DNA of 5,956 bases, from the NCBI GenBank assembly GCA_030618205.1, contig JAUXDR010000075.1, forward strand, positions 1-5,956, written 5' to 3'. Made by a program: the position numbers and the translations under genes. Below are positions 1 to 5,706 of this stretch, one piece after another (within the stretch, counting starts at the first letter, position 1; every line of letters begins with the position of its first letter). Below the pieces are notes generated by a model. The model was not told the DNA's origin and ran no database searches. It was given only the letters and a program-made list of their open reading frames with translations. Source of the DNA: Deltaproteobacteria bacterium (GTDB taxonomy: Bacteria > Desulfobacterota > Dissulfuribacteria > Dissulfuribacterales > UBA3076).

Positions 1-83
1 CGGCAGAAGGCTGCAGCAAGCACACTCTTTCCAACACCTGAGCCTGTTCCCTGGAACATGATGCATCTGGTTCTGTTTGCCAT
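1..83 (-). CDS. cobQ: Cobyric acid synthase, N-terminal fragment (partial, runs off left edge)
   Basis: Only the first 27 codons are present. Read on the minus strand from the ATG at 83, they give MANRTRCIMFQGTGSGVGKS followed by VLAAAFC. The GTGSGVGKS segment (residues about 12-20) is the deviant Walker A loop of the CobQ/CobB/BioD/MinD P-loop families. The preceding IMFQ and following VLAAAFC fit the opening of CobQ/CbiP, which typically reads MLQGTASDVGKSVLVAGLCR. Known family role: ATP- and glutamine-dependent amidation of adenosylcobyrinic acid a,c-diamide to cobyric acid in cytosolic cobalamin synthesis. A second in-frame ATG at 59 is possible but would leave almost nothing before the P-loop. 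No clear Shine-Dalgarno precedes the ATG at 83. The gene is divergent from rpsU and I could not place its promoter. With so little sequence, another amidotransferase-type P-loop enzyme such as BioD or CobB is possible but less likely. Confidence 0.8.
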   Translation of the reverse strand, partial: MANRTRCIMFQGTGSGVGKSVLAAAFC

Positions 84-178
84 AATCAATTAGATTAGGA
101 CCTGGGTATAAAAACGCAATACAAAAATGTTCGCCTTTCTTTTCTGTCTTTTGAGGAGTGAAAATTTTCTTATGTACG

Positions 179-208
179 TTGACATATTGTATTGAAGGAA
201 GATATAGT
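179..208 (+). promoter_or_regulatory. Sigma70-type promoter of rpsU
   Basis: TTGACA at 179-184 is a perfect -35 hexamer. An 18-bp spacer leads to TATAGT at 203-208, one mismatch from the -10 consensus. Transcription would start near 214-216, leaving a leader of about 30 nt before the TTG start at 245. The placement excludes any translation start upstream of about 215 for a message made from this promoter. Confidence 0.65.
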
Positions 209-228
209 GACCTAATTAATCCAAAACA

Positions 229-247
229 GGAAGGGGGGATACCCTTG
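229..247 (+). promoter_or_regulatory. Ribosome binding site deciding the TTG start of rpsU
   Basis: The purine run AGGAAGGGGGGA ends about 5 bases before TTG at 245-247. No comparable site precedes any other in-frame start within the region of S21 similarity, so this site selects the TTG as initiator. Confidence 0.65.
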
Positions 248-436
248 GCGATTGTGGTAGAAGTCCAGGAAAGCCTGGAAAAGGCCCTTAAGGTGCTAAA
301 GAAAAAGATGCAGCTTGACGGGCTTCAGCGGGAATTGAAAAATCGTCGTTTTTACGAAAAACCGAGTGTAAAAAAACGACGCAAGATGCAGGAGGCTGAA
401 CGTAGGCGTCGTAAGGCCCGACGCAGACGTCGCTGA
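245..436 (+). CDS. rpsU: Small ribosomal subunit protein bS21
   Basis: Encodes 63 aa starting from TTG. It is the bS21 protein of the 30S subunit, which in known systems sits near the anti-Shine-Dalgarno end of 16S rRNA and helps initiation. The family signature is clear: an N-terminal VVEV strand, a lysine-rich helix (SLEKALKVLKKK, residues about 10-21), the diagnostic RRFYEKPS at 34-41, and a very basic tail ending in five arginines. Length fits the family (roughly 58-71 aa). The usual ENE motif after the first strand is reduced to QES, a mild divergence. The frame is open back to a GTG at 158, but the promoter at 179-208, the strong ribosome binding site and the S21 alignment all support the start at 245. 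It is monocistronic here, divergent from cobQ and followed directly by a terminator hairpin. I cannot tell whether the genome has a second rpsU copy. Confidence 0.93.
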   Translation: MAIVVEVQESLEKALKVLKKKMQLDGLQRELKNRRFYEKPSVKKRRKMQEAERRRRKARRRRR

Positions 437-451
437 TAATCTGATTTAATT

Positions 452-484
452 GTAAAAGAGCCGGATTTAGTCCGGCTCTTTTAC
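452..484. terminator. Bidirectional intrinsic terminator between rpsU and the carB gene block
   Basis: GTAAAAGAGCCGGA (452-465) pairs perfectly with TCCGGCTCTTTTAC (471-484) across a TTTAG loop, giving a 14-bp stem with a GC core. The stem arms themselves supply an A-run on one side and a T-run on the other, so it can work for rpsU on the plus strand and for the convergent minus-strand genes. It lies 15 bases after the rpsU stop. Confidence 0.9.
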
Positions 485-534
485 TTAATTACATTTTTAG
501 AGGTTCCAGTACCTGATTCATATCGAGAGTTATC

Positions 535-684
535 TCAGGTTCTCTTTGCCATTAGGATCCTATCCCTCCCTGACAGGTCTTTTCTGATATATCCAATATG
601 GCCGTCTGATGGTTTTTTTGCTTTACAGTCAGGATAATCCGGGCCAGGATATGGGAACTGCCGTGGAAATCTGAAACTCCTCAT
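535..684 (-). CDS. Possible 49-aa protein overlapping the end of the kinase-like gene
   Basis: Starts at ATG 684 inside the 3' end of the kinase-like gene, in a different frame, overlaps it by 56 bases and runs to TGA at 535-537. AGGG at 691-694, 6 bases before the ATG, is a reasonable ribosome binding site. The peptide is basic and proline-rich at the start (MRSFRFPRQFPYPGPDYPDC), then GHIGYIRKDLSGRD, and ends LMAKRT. It has no signal peptide or membrane segment. It accounts for most of the otherwise empty stretch between the kinase-like gene and the terminator. I do not recognise a family. It could instead be chance, or the true C-terminus of the kinase-like protein if that gene carries a frameshift near 640-680. 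A third frame is also open across part of this stretch, which weakens the case. Confidence 0.3.
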   Translation of the reverse strand: MRSFRFPRQFPYPGPDYPDCKAKKPSDGHIGYIRKDLSGRDRILMAKRT

Positions 685-1531
685 CTAATGCCCTAACTTC
701 TTTCATTCTTTCAGGATCAAGGAACGTGTCATAAATTGGTTCGGTTCTGAGTGAAGATCGGCCGAGCAATTTTTGTTCAATGAGGGAGAGGGCTTCAATC
801 GATTTATCACAGACTGGGTATCCCCTGTCATCAAGATTAATAACCGGATCGAACGAGACTATGGAAACATTGTTAATATCCACAAGCTTGATATTCCCGG
901 ACCGGGTCAGAATAAGGTTCCCTGCGCCCGCAAGATCCGGGACATGACCCGTCTCCGCAATCATTTGTTTCAGTTTTTTTATGAAGTTATTAGCACCTTC
1001 CAGAACACTGCGCATCCATTGGTCGCTTGTCCCAACAGAATCCTCAGTATTGTCAAAACCCATGTCATGCCGAAGTGAAGCCAAATGGTCTCTGTTCAAT
1101 AGACCCCACGGGTCCAATATCTGACCTTGCACATACTCCTGCAAACCGCAAAGAAGGATCTCGCATTTCCCATGCCTTGAATAATCCACGAGAAACTCCC
1201 CGGGCATGGCGAGATAATTAGGGGCCAGGTAGGTTTGAATGATTCTAACTCTCTTCAGCTCTTCCTCGGCGTCTTCCCGTATATTGAATCTCGTTCTGAA
1301 TATCCTCAATATCTTTAACGGCTCGGCCCTCGGATACCACCTGAATCCATCAATAATGATCCCTTTTTTTTCCTTTTCAACATCCTCCAGGTTTAATACC
1401 TGCATGATATGGGAGCGCAAACCTGAACGATAATGCCTCCTGTAGAGATAAATGCCGGGGTCTCTGATAAAGTTCAGTCCCAGTATGTCTTTATGAATCA
1501 GATAAGGTTTGTCTCTTATGTCTTCCGGCAT
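629..1531 (-). CDS. Protein with kinase-like catalytic core, function unknown
   Basis: 300 aa. Features suggesting a protein-kinase or aminoglycoside-phosphotransferase-like fold are: a glutamic-acid-rich helix (EDAEEELKRVR, about 86-96); a hinge-like LLCGLQEYVQGQIL (126-139); a catalytic-loop-like HVPDLAGAGNLIL at 196-208 (candidate Asp199 and Asn205); and, after a short hairpin, IKLVDINNVS (214-223) in the place of the metal-binding DFG/IDF strand, with Asp218. The spacing from Asp199 to Asn205 is one residue longer than the canonical HxDxxxxN, and the glycine-rich nucleotide loop and VAIK-type lysine are not obvious, so activity is uncertain. There is no signal peptide or membrane segment. 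The ATG at 1531 has no Shine-Dalgarno, and the frame is open upstream for 22 codons to the TAG that ends the 112-aa ORF. The true product may therefore be longer or fused. I cannot name a substrate. Confidence refers to this being a real coding region. Confidence 0.75.
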   Translation of the reverse strand: MPEDIRDKPYLIHKDILGLNFIRDPGIYLYRRHYRSGLRSHIMQVLNLEDVEKEKKGIIIDGFRWYPRAEPLKILRIFRTRFNIREDAEEELKRVRIIQTYLAPNYLAMPGEFLVDYSRHGKCEILLCGLQEYVQGQILDPWGLLNRDHLASLRHDMGFDNTEDSVGTSDQWMRSVLEGANNFIKKLKQMIAETGHVPDLAGAGNLILTRSGNIKLVDINNVSIVSFDPVINLDDRGYPVCDKSIEALSLIEQKLLGRSSLRTEPIYDTFLDPERMKEVRALDEEFQISTAVPISWPGLS

Positions 1532-1597
1532 ATCAGGGATTAATAGTAGAGGTTCAAAGGTTCGGGGTTGGCGAACGGTTACAAAAAGAACAAGATC

Positions 1598-1936
1598 CTA
1601 CAAATCGATTTTGTCTGGGTTCAAAATGACATACAGGGGGATCCCAGTTTTACCTGAGGTGAGCGTGTACTGGCTTCTGGTGTAGCGGATCAGTTGTCCT
1701 TTGTCTTTAAACATGAGTTGATGGCCACGCGTGAAAGGACTCGGCAGAACGATCTTGAAGCCGTCAGCCTCCAAAACATGCTCAGGGACGAATTCCATAT
1801 TGTGCTTGAAGAAGTTCTTTGCAAAGCGCAGATCTTTCTGCGGGTCCTTTCTGGGTCCCACTAGCGTCCAGCCCGAGTCTATGATTTTATTTAGATAACT
1901 TTCGCTTGATATGGTTTTGATTTCTTCAGATTTCAT
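1598..1936 (-). CDS. Hypothetical protein, 112 aa, in frame with the kinase-like gene
   Basis: I do not recognise this protein. It starts at ATG 1936 with AGGA 3 bases upstream, 48 bases after the carB stop, so it is probably in the carB transcript. It looks soluble: an acidic-polar N-terminal helix (MKSEEIKTISSESYLNKIID), then mixed segments such as GWTLVGPRKDP, HVLEADGFKIVLPSPF and GKTGIPLYVILNPDKIDL that read like alternating strands and turns. No signal peptide, membrane segment or metal-binding Cys/His cluster is visible. It ends at TAG (1598-1600). That codon is in the same frame as the 300-aa kinase-like ORF and no other stop separates them, so this may be the N-terminal part of a 436-codon gene. 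The last strand-rich portion could then form part of, or precede, the N-lobe of the kinase-like domain. Homologue lengths would decide. Confidence 0.65.
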   Translation of the reverse strand: MKSEEIKTISSESYLNKIIDSGWTLVGPRKDPQKDLRFAKNFFKHNMEFVPEHVLEADGFKIVLPSPFTRGHQLMFKDKGQLIRYTRSQYTLTSGKTGIPLYVILNPDKIDL

Positions 1937-1953
1937 TGTTCCTATGGATTCTT

Positions 1954-1977
1954 TACCCGCAACCCGTAACCCGCAAC
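1954..1977. repeat. AACCCGY heptad repeat, about three units
   Basis: Between carB and the 112-aa ORF the plus strand reads TACCCGC-AACCCGT-AACCCGC-AAC, three tandem 7-base units differing only at the first and last positions. On the transcribed strand it is GTTGCGGGTTACGGGTTGCG. It lies 8 bases after the carB stop codon on the minus strand. A looser AACC-rich stretch occurs at 1559-1582 on the far side of the 112-aa ORF. The role is unknown. Confidence 0.6.
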
Positions 1978-1984
1978 ACTATTT

Positions 1985-4900
1985 TTACCCAATATCCCCA
2001 TGGTATCTCTGAAGAGACTTTATCCTGCCATGCCCCTTCCTGCAGGCCGCGATCCCCCTGGCAGCGGCCATGGCCGCTGCAGTGGTGGTGATATACGGCA
2101 CTTTGAACTTGATTGCCGCCTTTCGGATGTAGGAGTCGTCGTGCTTGCTCAGCCTGCCACTGGGTGTGTTGATGATCAGTTGAATCTCATGATTTTTTAT
2201 CCCGTCAACAATATTAGGACGGCCCTCATGCATCTTGTGGATCGGCTCTGATTGAATGCCGTGGTCTGCCAGAAACCTCCGAGTCCCTTCAGTAGCCTTG
2301 ATATTAAAGCCAAGACTGTCAAACTGAGTTGCGGCTTTCAGGGCAACAGGCTTGTCTTTTTCGGATACAGTGATAAGCACGGTCCCCTCGAAAGGAAGCC
2401 ATTGTTGAGCCGCCTCCTGGGCCTTATAAAAGGCCAGGCCAAAAGAGTCCGCAAGCCCCAGGACCTCCCCTGTGGATCGCATCTCAGGACCGAGGAGCGG
2501 GTCGACCTCCGGGAACATGTTAAATGGGAAAACCGCTTCCTTGACGCCAAAGTGAGGGATCGATCCTGGCCTGATATCGAGATCTGCGAGCTTTTTGCCC
2601 AGCATGAGCTGCGTGGCCATGCGGGCCATGGAAATGTTGCAGACTTTTGAAACCAGAGGCACGGTCCTGGAGGCACGGGGATTTGCTTCAAGTATGTATA
2701 CAATGTCATTGGCAATAGCGTACTGGATGTTCATCAGGCCGATCACACCGAGTTCCACTGCGATCTTTTTCGTGTACTCGTAAATTGTATCAACGTGCTT
2801 GGAGGGAATACTGATGGGGGGTATCACACAGGCCGAGTCGCCCGAGTGGACCCCTGCAAGCTCGATGTGTTCCATCACAGCCGGCACAAAGGCATCAGTG
2901 CCGTCGGAAATGGCATCTGCTTCGGCCTCAATGGCATTTTCAAGGAACCTGTCGATCAAGATCGGCCGCTCCGGCGACACATCCACTGCTATGGCCATGT
3001 AGTGCTTTAGCATCTCCTCGTCGTGGACAACCTCCATTGCCCGCCCCCCAAGCACGTAGGATGGCCGGACCATGAGCGGATAACCGATCCTCTCAGCCAC
3101 TTTAAGGGCTTCTTCCAATGTGCTGGCCATGCCTGATTCAGGCTCAGGGATACCGAGCTTTTTCATTATCTTGCGGAAACGGTCACGGTCTTCAGCCAGG
3201 TCTATGGTCTCAGGAGACGTGCCGATGATGTTGACACCGGCCTCGGCCAGTTCATTGGCAATATTCAAGGGGGTCTGTCCGCCGAACTGGACAATTACGC
3301 CCTCAGGCTTTTCCTTTTCATAGATGCTCAATACGTCTTCGACCGTAAGCGGCTCAAAGTAGAGCTTGTCTGAGGTGTCGTAATCAGTTGAGACGGTCTC
3401 CGGATTGCAGTTTACCATGATCGACTCAAACCCCTCGTCACGCAGTGCAAAAGCTGCATGAACACAGCAGTAATCAAACTCGATCCCCTGCCCGATGCGG
3501 TTAGGCCCGCCGCCCAAGACCATTATCTTGCGCCTGTTGCTCGTTTCTACCTTGTCAGTGGCATTGTATGTGGAAAAATAGTAGGCCGCATCCTCCACGC
3601 CGCTCACAGGCACAGGCTCCCACGCCTCTATTACGCCCAATGATGTGCGCTGTTGCCGGATATCCTTTTCAGGGATTTCAAGAATCTCAGACAAATACCG
3701 GTCTGAAAATCCGTCTTTCTTGGCCTGCTTCAGCAGATCATCAGGCACAACGCTCCCCTTGTGTTTCAGGATCTTTTCCTCAAGCTCCACCAGTTCCTTC
3801 ATCTGTTCAATAAACCAGGGCTTAATATAGGTCTTCTCAAAGAGCGTTTCTACTCCGGCTCCCTTTCGCAGGGCCTCGTACATGATAAACTGCCGTTCGC
3901 TCGACGGCTCGACCAGCAGTTCCATCAATTCATCCAGCGATTTATCATTAAAGTCCTTGGCAAAGCCGAGCCCATAGCGGCCGTTTTCCAGAGAGCGAAT
4001 CGATTTCTGGAAGGCCTCCTTATAATTCTTGCCAATGCTCATGACCTCGCCTACGGCACGCATCTGTGTACCCAGCTTATCTTCAGAGCCTTCAAACTTT
4101 TCAAAGGCCCACCGGGCAAACTTCACTACCACATAGTCACCCCATGGCGTATATTTGTCCAGGGTCCCCTCTCGCCAGTAAGGAATTTCGTCCAGCGTCA
4201 TTCCTCCTGCCAGCATTGCGGAAATAAGAGCAATGGGGAAACCCGTGGCCTTGGAAGCCAGGGCTGAAGAACGGGAGGTCCTGGGGTTGATTTCGATCAC
4301 CACCACACGGCCGGTCTTGGGATCATGGGCAAACTGGATGTTGGTGCCGCCGATGACCTTTATGGCCTTGACAATGTCGTACGACCATTTCTGAAGCCGT
4401 TTTTGCAGTTCCGGGTCGATGGTAAGCATGGGGGCTGTGCAAAAGGAGTCGCCCGTGTGCACGCCCATGGCATCCACATTCTCGATAAAACAGACAGTGA
4501 TCATCTGGTTCTTGGCGTCGCGCACGACTTCGAGTTCTAATTCCTCCCATCCCAGGACAGACTCCTCCACCAGCACCTGGCCCACCAGGCTTGCCGAAAT
4601 GCCGCGGCTGGCAATGGTTCGCAGTTCTTCCACATTGTAAACCAGGCCGCCGCCCGTTCCTCCCATGGTATAGGCAGGCCGGATGACCACAGGGTAGTCG
4701 AGTTCAGCGGCAATTTCTTCGGCTTCCTCTACACTGAAGGCCGGTTTGCTCCTGGGCATCTCTATGCCGAGGCTGTCCATGGTCTGCTTGAATGCGATCC
4801 GGTCCTCGCCGCGCTTGATAGCATCGACCTCAACACCGATTATCTTGACACCGTATTTATCCAGCACGCCTGTTCGGGCCAGTTCTGAGGAAAGGTTCAG

Positions 4901-5185
4901 GCCGGTCTGGCCGCCCAGGTTGGGAAGAAGTGCATCCGGCCTTTCCTCTTCTATGATTTCCGTCATAGTCTGGATGTTCAAAGGCTCAATATAGGTAACA
5001 TCGGCCATGCCGGGGTCGGTCATGATGGTCGCAGGGTTGGAATTGACCAGCACTATCTCATAACCGAGTTTGCGAAGGGCCTTGCAGGCCTGGGTGCCGG
5101 AATAATCAAACTCGCAAGCCTGGCCTATGACAATGGGCCCGGAGCTGATAATCATTATTTTCTTGATGTCATCACGTCTTGGCAT
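1985..5185 (-). CDS. carB: Carbamoyl-phosphate synthase large subunit
   Basis: Complete at 1066 aa, close to the usual 1060-1075. It catalyses carbamoyl phosphate formation from bicarbonate, 2 ATP and ammonia channelled from the CarA glutaminase, for pyrimidine and arginine synthesis in the cytosol. Order of domains: first carboxyphosphate ATP-grasp half (about 1-400) opening with KIMIISSGPIVIGQACEFDY, with Arg129, Arg169, Glu215, His243 and the metal-site EINPR (298-302); oligomerisation domain (about 401-550); second carbamate-phosphorylating half (about 551-930) opening with KIMVLGGGPNRIGQGIEFDY, with Arg707, Arg715 and EANPR (833-837); and an MGS-like allosteric domain (about 935-1066) containing ATEGT (964-968) and LIINTPSG (1003-1010). 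All expected active-site motifs are intact. The ATG at 5185 follows AAGGAT by a normal spacing. carA is not adjacent: upstream is a 517-bp spacer and the divergent phosphate permease gene. Confidence 0.98.
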   Translation of the reverse strand: MPRRDDIKKIMIISSGPIVIGQACEFDYSGTQACKALRKLGYEIVLVNSNPATIMTDPGMADVTYIEPLNIQTMTEIIEEERPDALLPNLGGQTGLNLSSELARTGVLDKYGVKIIGVEVDAIKRGEDRIAFKQTMDSLGIEMPRSKPAFSVEEAEEIAAELDYPVVIRPAYTMGGTGGGLVYNVEELRTIASRGISASLVGQVLVEESVLGWEELELEVVRDAKNQMITVCFIENVDAMGVHTGDSFCTAPMLTIDPELQKRLQKWSYDIVKAIKVIGGTNIQFAHDPKTGRVVVIEINPRTSRSSALASKATGFPIALISAMLAGGMTLDEIPYWREGTLDKYTPWGDYVVVKFARWAFEKFEGSEDKLGTQMRAVGEVMSIGKNYKEAFQKSIRSLENGRYGLGFAKDFNDKSLDELMELLVEPSSERQFIMYEALRKGAGVETLFEKTYIKPWFIEQMKELVELEEKILKHKGSVVPDDLLKQAKKDGFSDRYLSEILEIPEKDIRQQRTSLGVIEAWEPVPVSGVEDAAYYFSTYNATDKVETSNRRKIMVLGGGPNRIGQGIEFDYCCVHAAFALRDEGFESIMVNCNPETVSTDYDTSDKLYFEPLTVEDVLSIYEKEKPEGVIVQFGGQTPLNIANELAEAGVNIIGTSPETIDLAEDRDRFRKIMKKLGIPEPESGMASTLEEALKVAERIGYPLMVRPSYVLGGRAMEVVHDEEMLKHYMAIAVDVSPERPILIDRFLENAIEAEADAISDGTDAFVPAVMEHIELAGVHSGDSACVIPPISIPSKHVDTIYEYTKKIAVELGVIGLMNIQYAIANDIVYILEANPRASRTVPLVSKVCNISMARMATQLMLGKKLADLDIRPGSIPHFGVKEAVFPFNMFPEVDPLLGPEMRSTGEVLGLADSFGLAFYKAQEAAQQWLPFEGTVLITVSEKDKPVALKAATQFDSLGFNIKATEGTRRFLADHGIQSEPIHKMHEGRPNIVDGIKNHEIQLIINTPSGRLSKHDDSYIRKAAIKFKVPYITTTAAAMAAARGIAACRKGHGRIKSLQRYHGDIG

Positions 5186-5191
5186 TGAATT

Positions 5192-5206
5192 ATCCTTTCA
5201 AAGGAT
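5192..5206 (-). promoter_or_regulatory. Palindrome enclosing the carB Shine-Dalgarno
   Basis: ATCCTTTCAAAGGAT is a perfect inverted repeat with a one-base centre. In the carB message it folds as ATCCTT-TGA-AAGGAT, a 6-bp stem with a 3-base loop. The 3' arm AAGGAT contains the carB ribosome binding site, 7 bases before the ATG. Folding would partly hide the site. It could alternatively be a small protein-binding operator, or chance. Confidence 0.45.
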
Positions 5207-5221
5207 CATATATTTTTTCAT
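5198..5221 (-). CDS. Possible 7-codon leader ORF before carB
   Basis: ATG at 5221 opens the peptide MKKYMIL, and its TGA at 5198-5200 is exactly the loop of the hairpin that covers the carB ribosome binding site. AGGG at 5232-5235, 10 bases upstream of the ATG, is a tolerable though distant Shine-Dalgarno. A ribosome ending here would cover and open the hairpin. The evidence is position only; so short an ORF can arise by chance in AT-rich sequence. Confidence 0.25.
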   Translation of the reverse strand: MKKYMIL

Positions 5222-5258
5222 GGAATTTTCGCCCTAAATTCTAATTCACCGGAGATGT

Positions 5259-5287
5259 GCTAAACTATTTTTTATCCTTATTGTCAA
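5259..5287 (-). promoter_or_regulatory. Candidate carB promoter
   Basis: On the minus strand TTGACA (5287-5282) is a perfect -35 hexamer. The sequence 17 bases further, TTTAGC (5264-5259), is a poor -10 with about half of the consensus positions. If used, the start would be near 5252, giving a leader of about 65 nt that includes the possible leader ORF and hairpin. The weak -10 could mean an activator is needed, or that the promoter lies elsewhere in the spacer. Confidence 0.35.
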
Positions 5288-5397
5288 ATCTTGTGCATGG
5301 GGGAATCCAAATGATTTTTCTTTTTTCTGTTAACGCAACTCCGGAGTCAGAAAATCGCCTTTTGAGCTCTTGAGCAATGTTACCAACTCTCCAATTA

Positions 5398-5433
5398 CGA
5401 TAATACAGATTATGCAGATAATTGCATAATTTG
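5398..5433. repeat. 9-base periodic repeat with embedded 8-bp inverted repeat
   Basis: From 5399 the sequence reads GATAATACA-GATTATGCA-GATAATTGC-ATAATTTGG, a motif spaced every 9 bases. Inside it, ATTATGCA (5409-5416) and TGCATAAT (5423-5430) are perfect inverted repeats around GATAAT, extendable to 11 pairs (5406-5433) with one G-T pair. This looks like a regulator binding site in a divergent promoter region, but no cognate regulator is visible. Confidence 0.45.
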
Positions 5434-5559
5434 GGATATTAACCCCCTTATATTGAAAATGTCCACCAACTAAAGTAAAAATATCGACAAAGCACTTTCA
5501 TAGGTCTATTGGAGATCTAATCCTCTGCTTGGAGAGGGCAGGGCGGCCCTGGAAGCGGC

Positions 5560-5706
5560 GTGCTCAGCCATGACTACAGGTTTCAATGGACGTATACAAA
5601 CAAAAGAGATGAATTTGGATTGCAAAAAGTCATGAAAGTTGATTATCCCTTAATGCCTCCGGATTATGTCAGCAGCCAAGAGTTCCATATGAAAGCTAAT
5701 ATATGA
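5560..5706 (+). CDS. Possible 48-aa ORF overlapping the permease start
   Basis: The frame is open from 5521 and has a GTG at 5560 preceded by GGAAG 4 bases upstream; inner ATG codons at 5632 and 5653 are alternatives (24 aa from 5632). Its TGA at 5704-5706 overlaps the permease ATG at 5703 as ATGA, the arrangement typical of translational coupling. The peptide is polar and aromatic (HDYRFQWTYTNKRDEF, then VDYPLMPPDY) and matches nothing I know. Another plus-strand frame is open over the same stretch (to TGA at 5633), so either could be a gene remnant or chance. Confidence 0.2.
   Translation: MLSHDYRFQWTYTNKRDEFGLQKVMKVDYPLMPPDYVSSQEFHMKANI

Larger units (their letters stand above)
5186..5702. 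other. 517-bp AT-rich spacer between divergent carB and pit
   Basis: No gene is convincingly encoded. The carB-proximal part (5186-5290) holds the hairpin, possible leader ORF and candidate promoter. The middle (5290-5520) is AT-rich with the palindrome ACTCCGGAGT at 5338-5347 and the repeat cluster at 5398-5433. A locally GC-rich patch follows (about 5527-5570), containing the short inverted repeat CAGGG-CGG-CCCTG, then a stretch open in two plus-strand frames up to the permease start. I could not find a convincing sigma70 promoter for the permease gene and saw no Pho-box-like CTGTCAT repeats. Confidence 0.6.

Noticed and set aside
1..93. Open plus-strand frame ending at TAG 91-93
   Set aside because: It is antisense to the recognisable cobyric acid synthase P-loop coding sequence and has no protein-like features.
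84..178. Cobalamin riboswitch upstream of cobQ
   Set aside because: The leader is short and shows no B12-box-like or other conserved riboswitch segments.
158..244. N-terminal extension of rpsU from GTG 158
   Set aside because: It contains the probable promoter, has no S21 similarity, and the better ribosome binding site belongs to TTG 245.
557..690. Third open minus-strand frame past the end of the kinase-like gene
   Set aside because: It has no start codon near the open segment and no binding site; the 49-aa frame is the better candidate.
773..1433. Three plus-strand ORFs (773-1078, 1027-1221, 1239-1433)
   Set aside because: They overlap the kinase-like gene on the opposite strand, overlap one another, and have no recognisable domains.
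2338..2715. 125-aa minus-strand ORF inside carB
   Set aside because: It is an alternate frame of carB, with a tryptophan-, serine- and arginine-rich sequence typical of a shifted frame.
4323..4550. 75-aa minus-strand ORF inside carB
   Set aside because: It is an alternate frame of carB, with an arginine-, histidine- and glycine-rich composition and no recognisable similarity.
2000..4994. Many plus-strand ORFs of 60-170 aa, the longest at 3761-4267
   Set aside because: All are antisense to carB, whose protein is unmistakable and intact; their low-complexity compositions are shadows of its codon usage.
5461..5512. 17-codon minus-strand ORF (MKVLCRYFYFSWWTFSI)
   Set aside because: Very short, with no ribosome binding site, no repeat of amino acids from a relevant pathway and no terminator behind it, so an attenuator peptide is not supported.
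5186..5702. Pho-box or pyrimidine attenuator in the spacer
   Set aside because: I found no CTGTCAT-type direct repeats and no terminator hairpin with a T-run upstream of carB.
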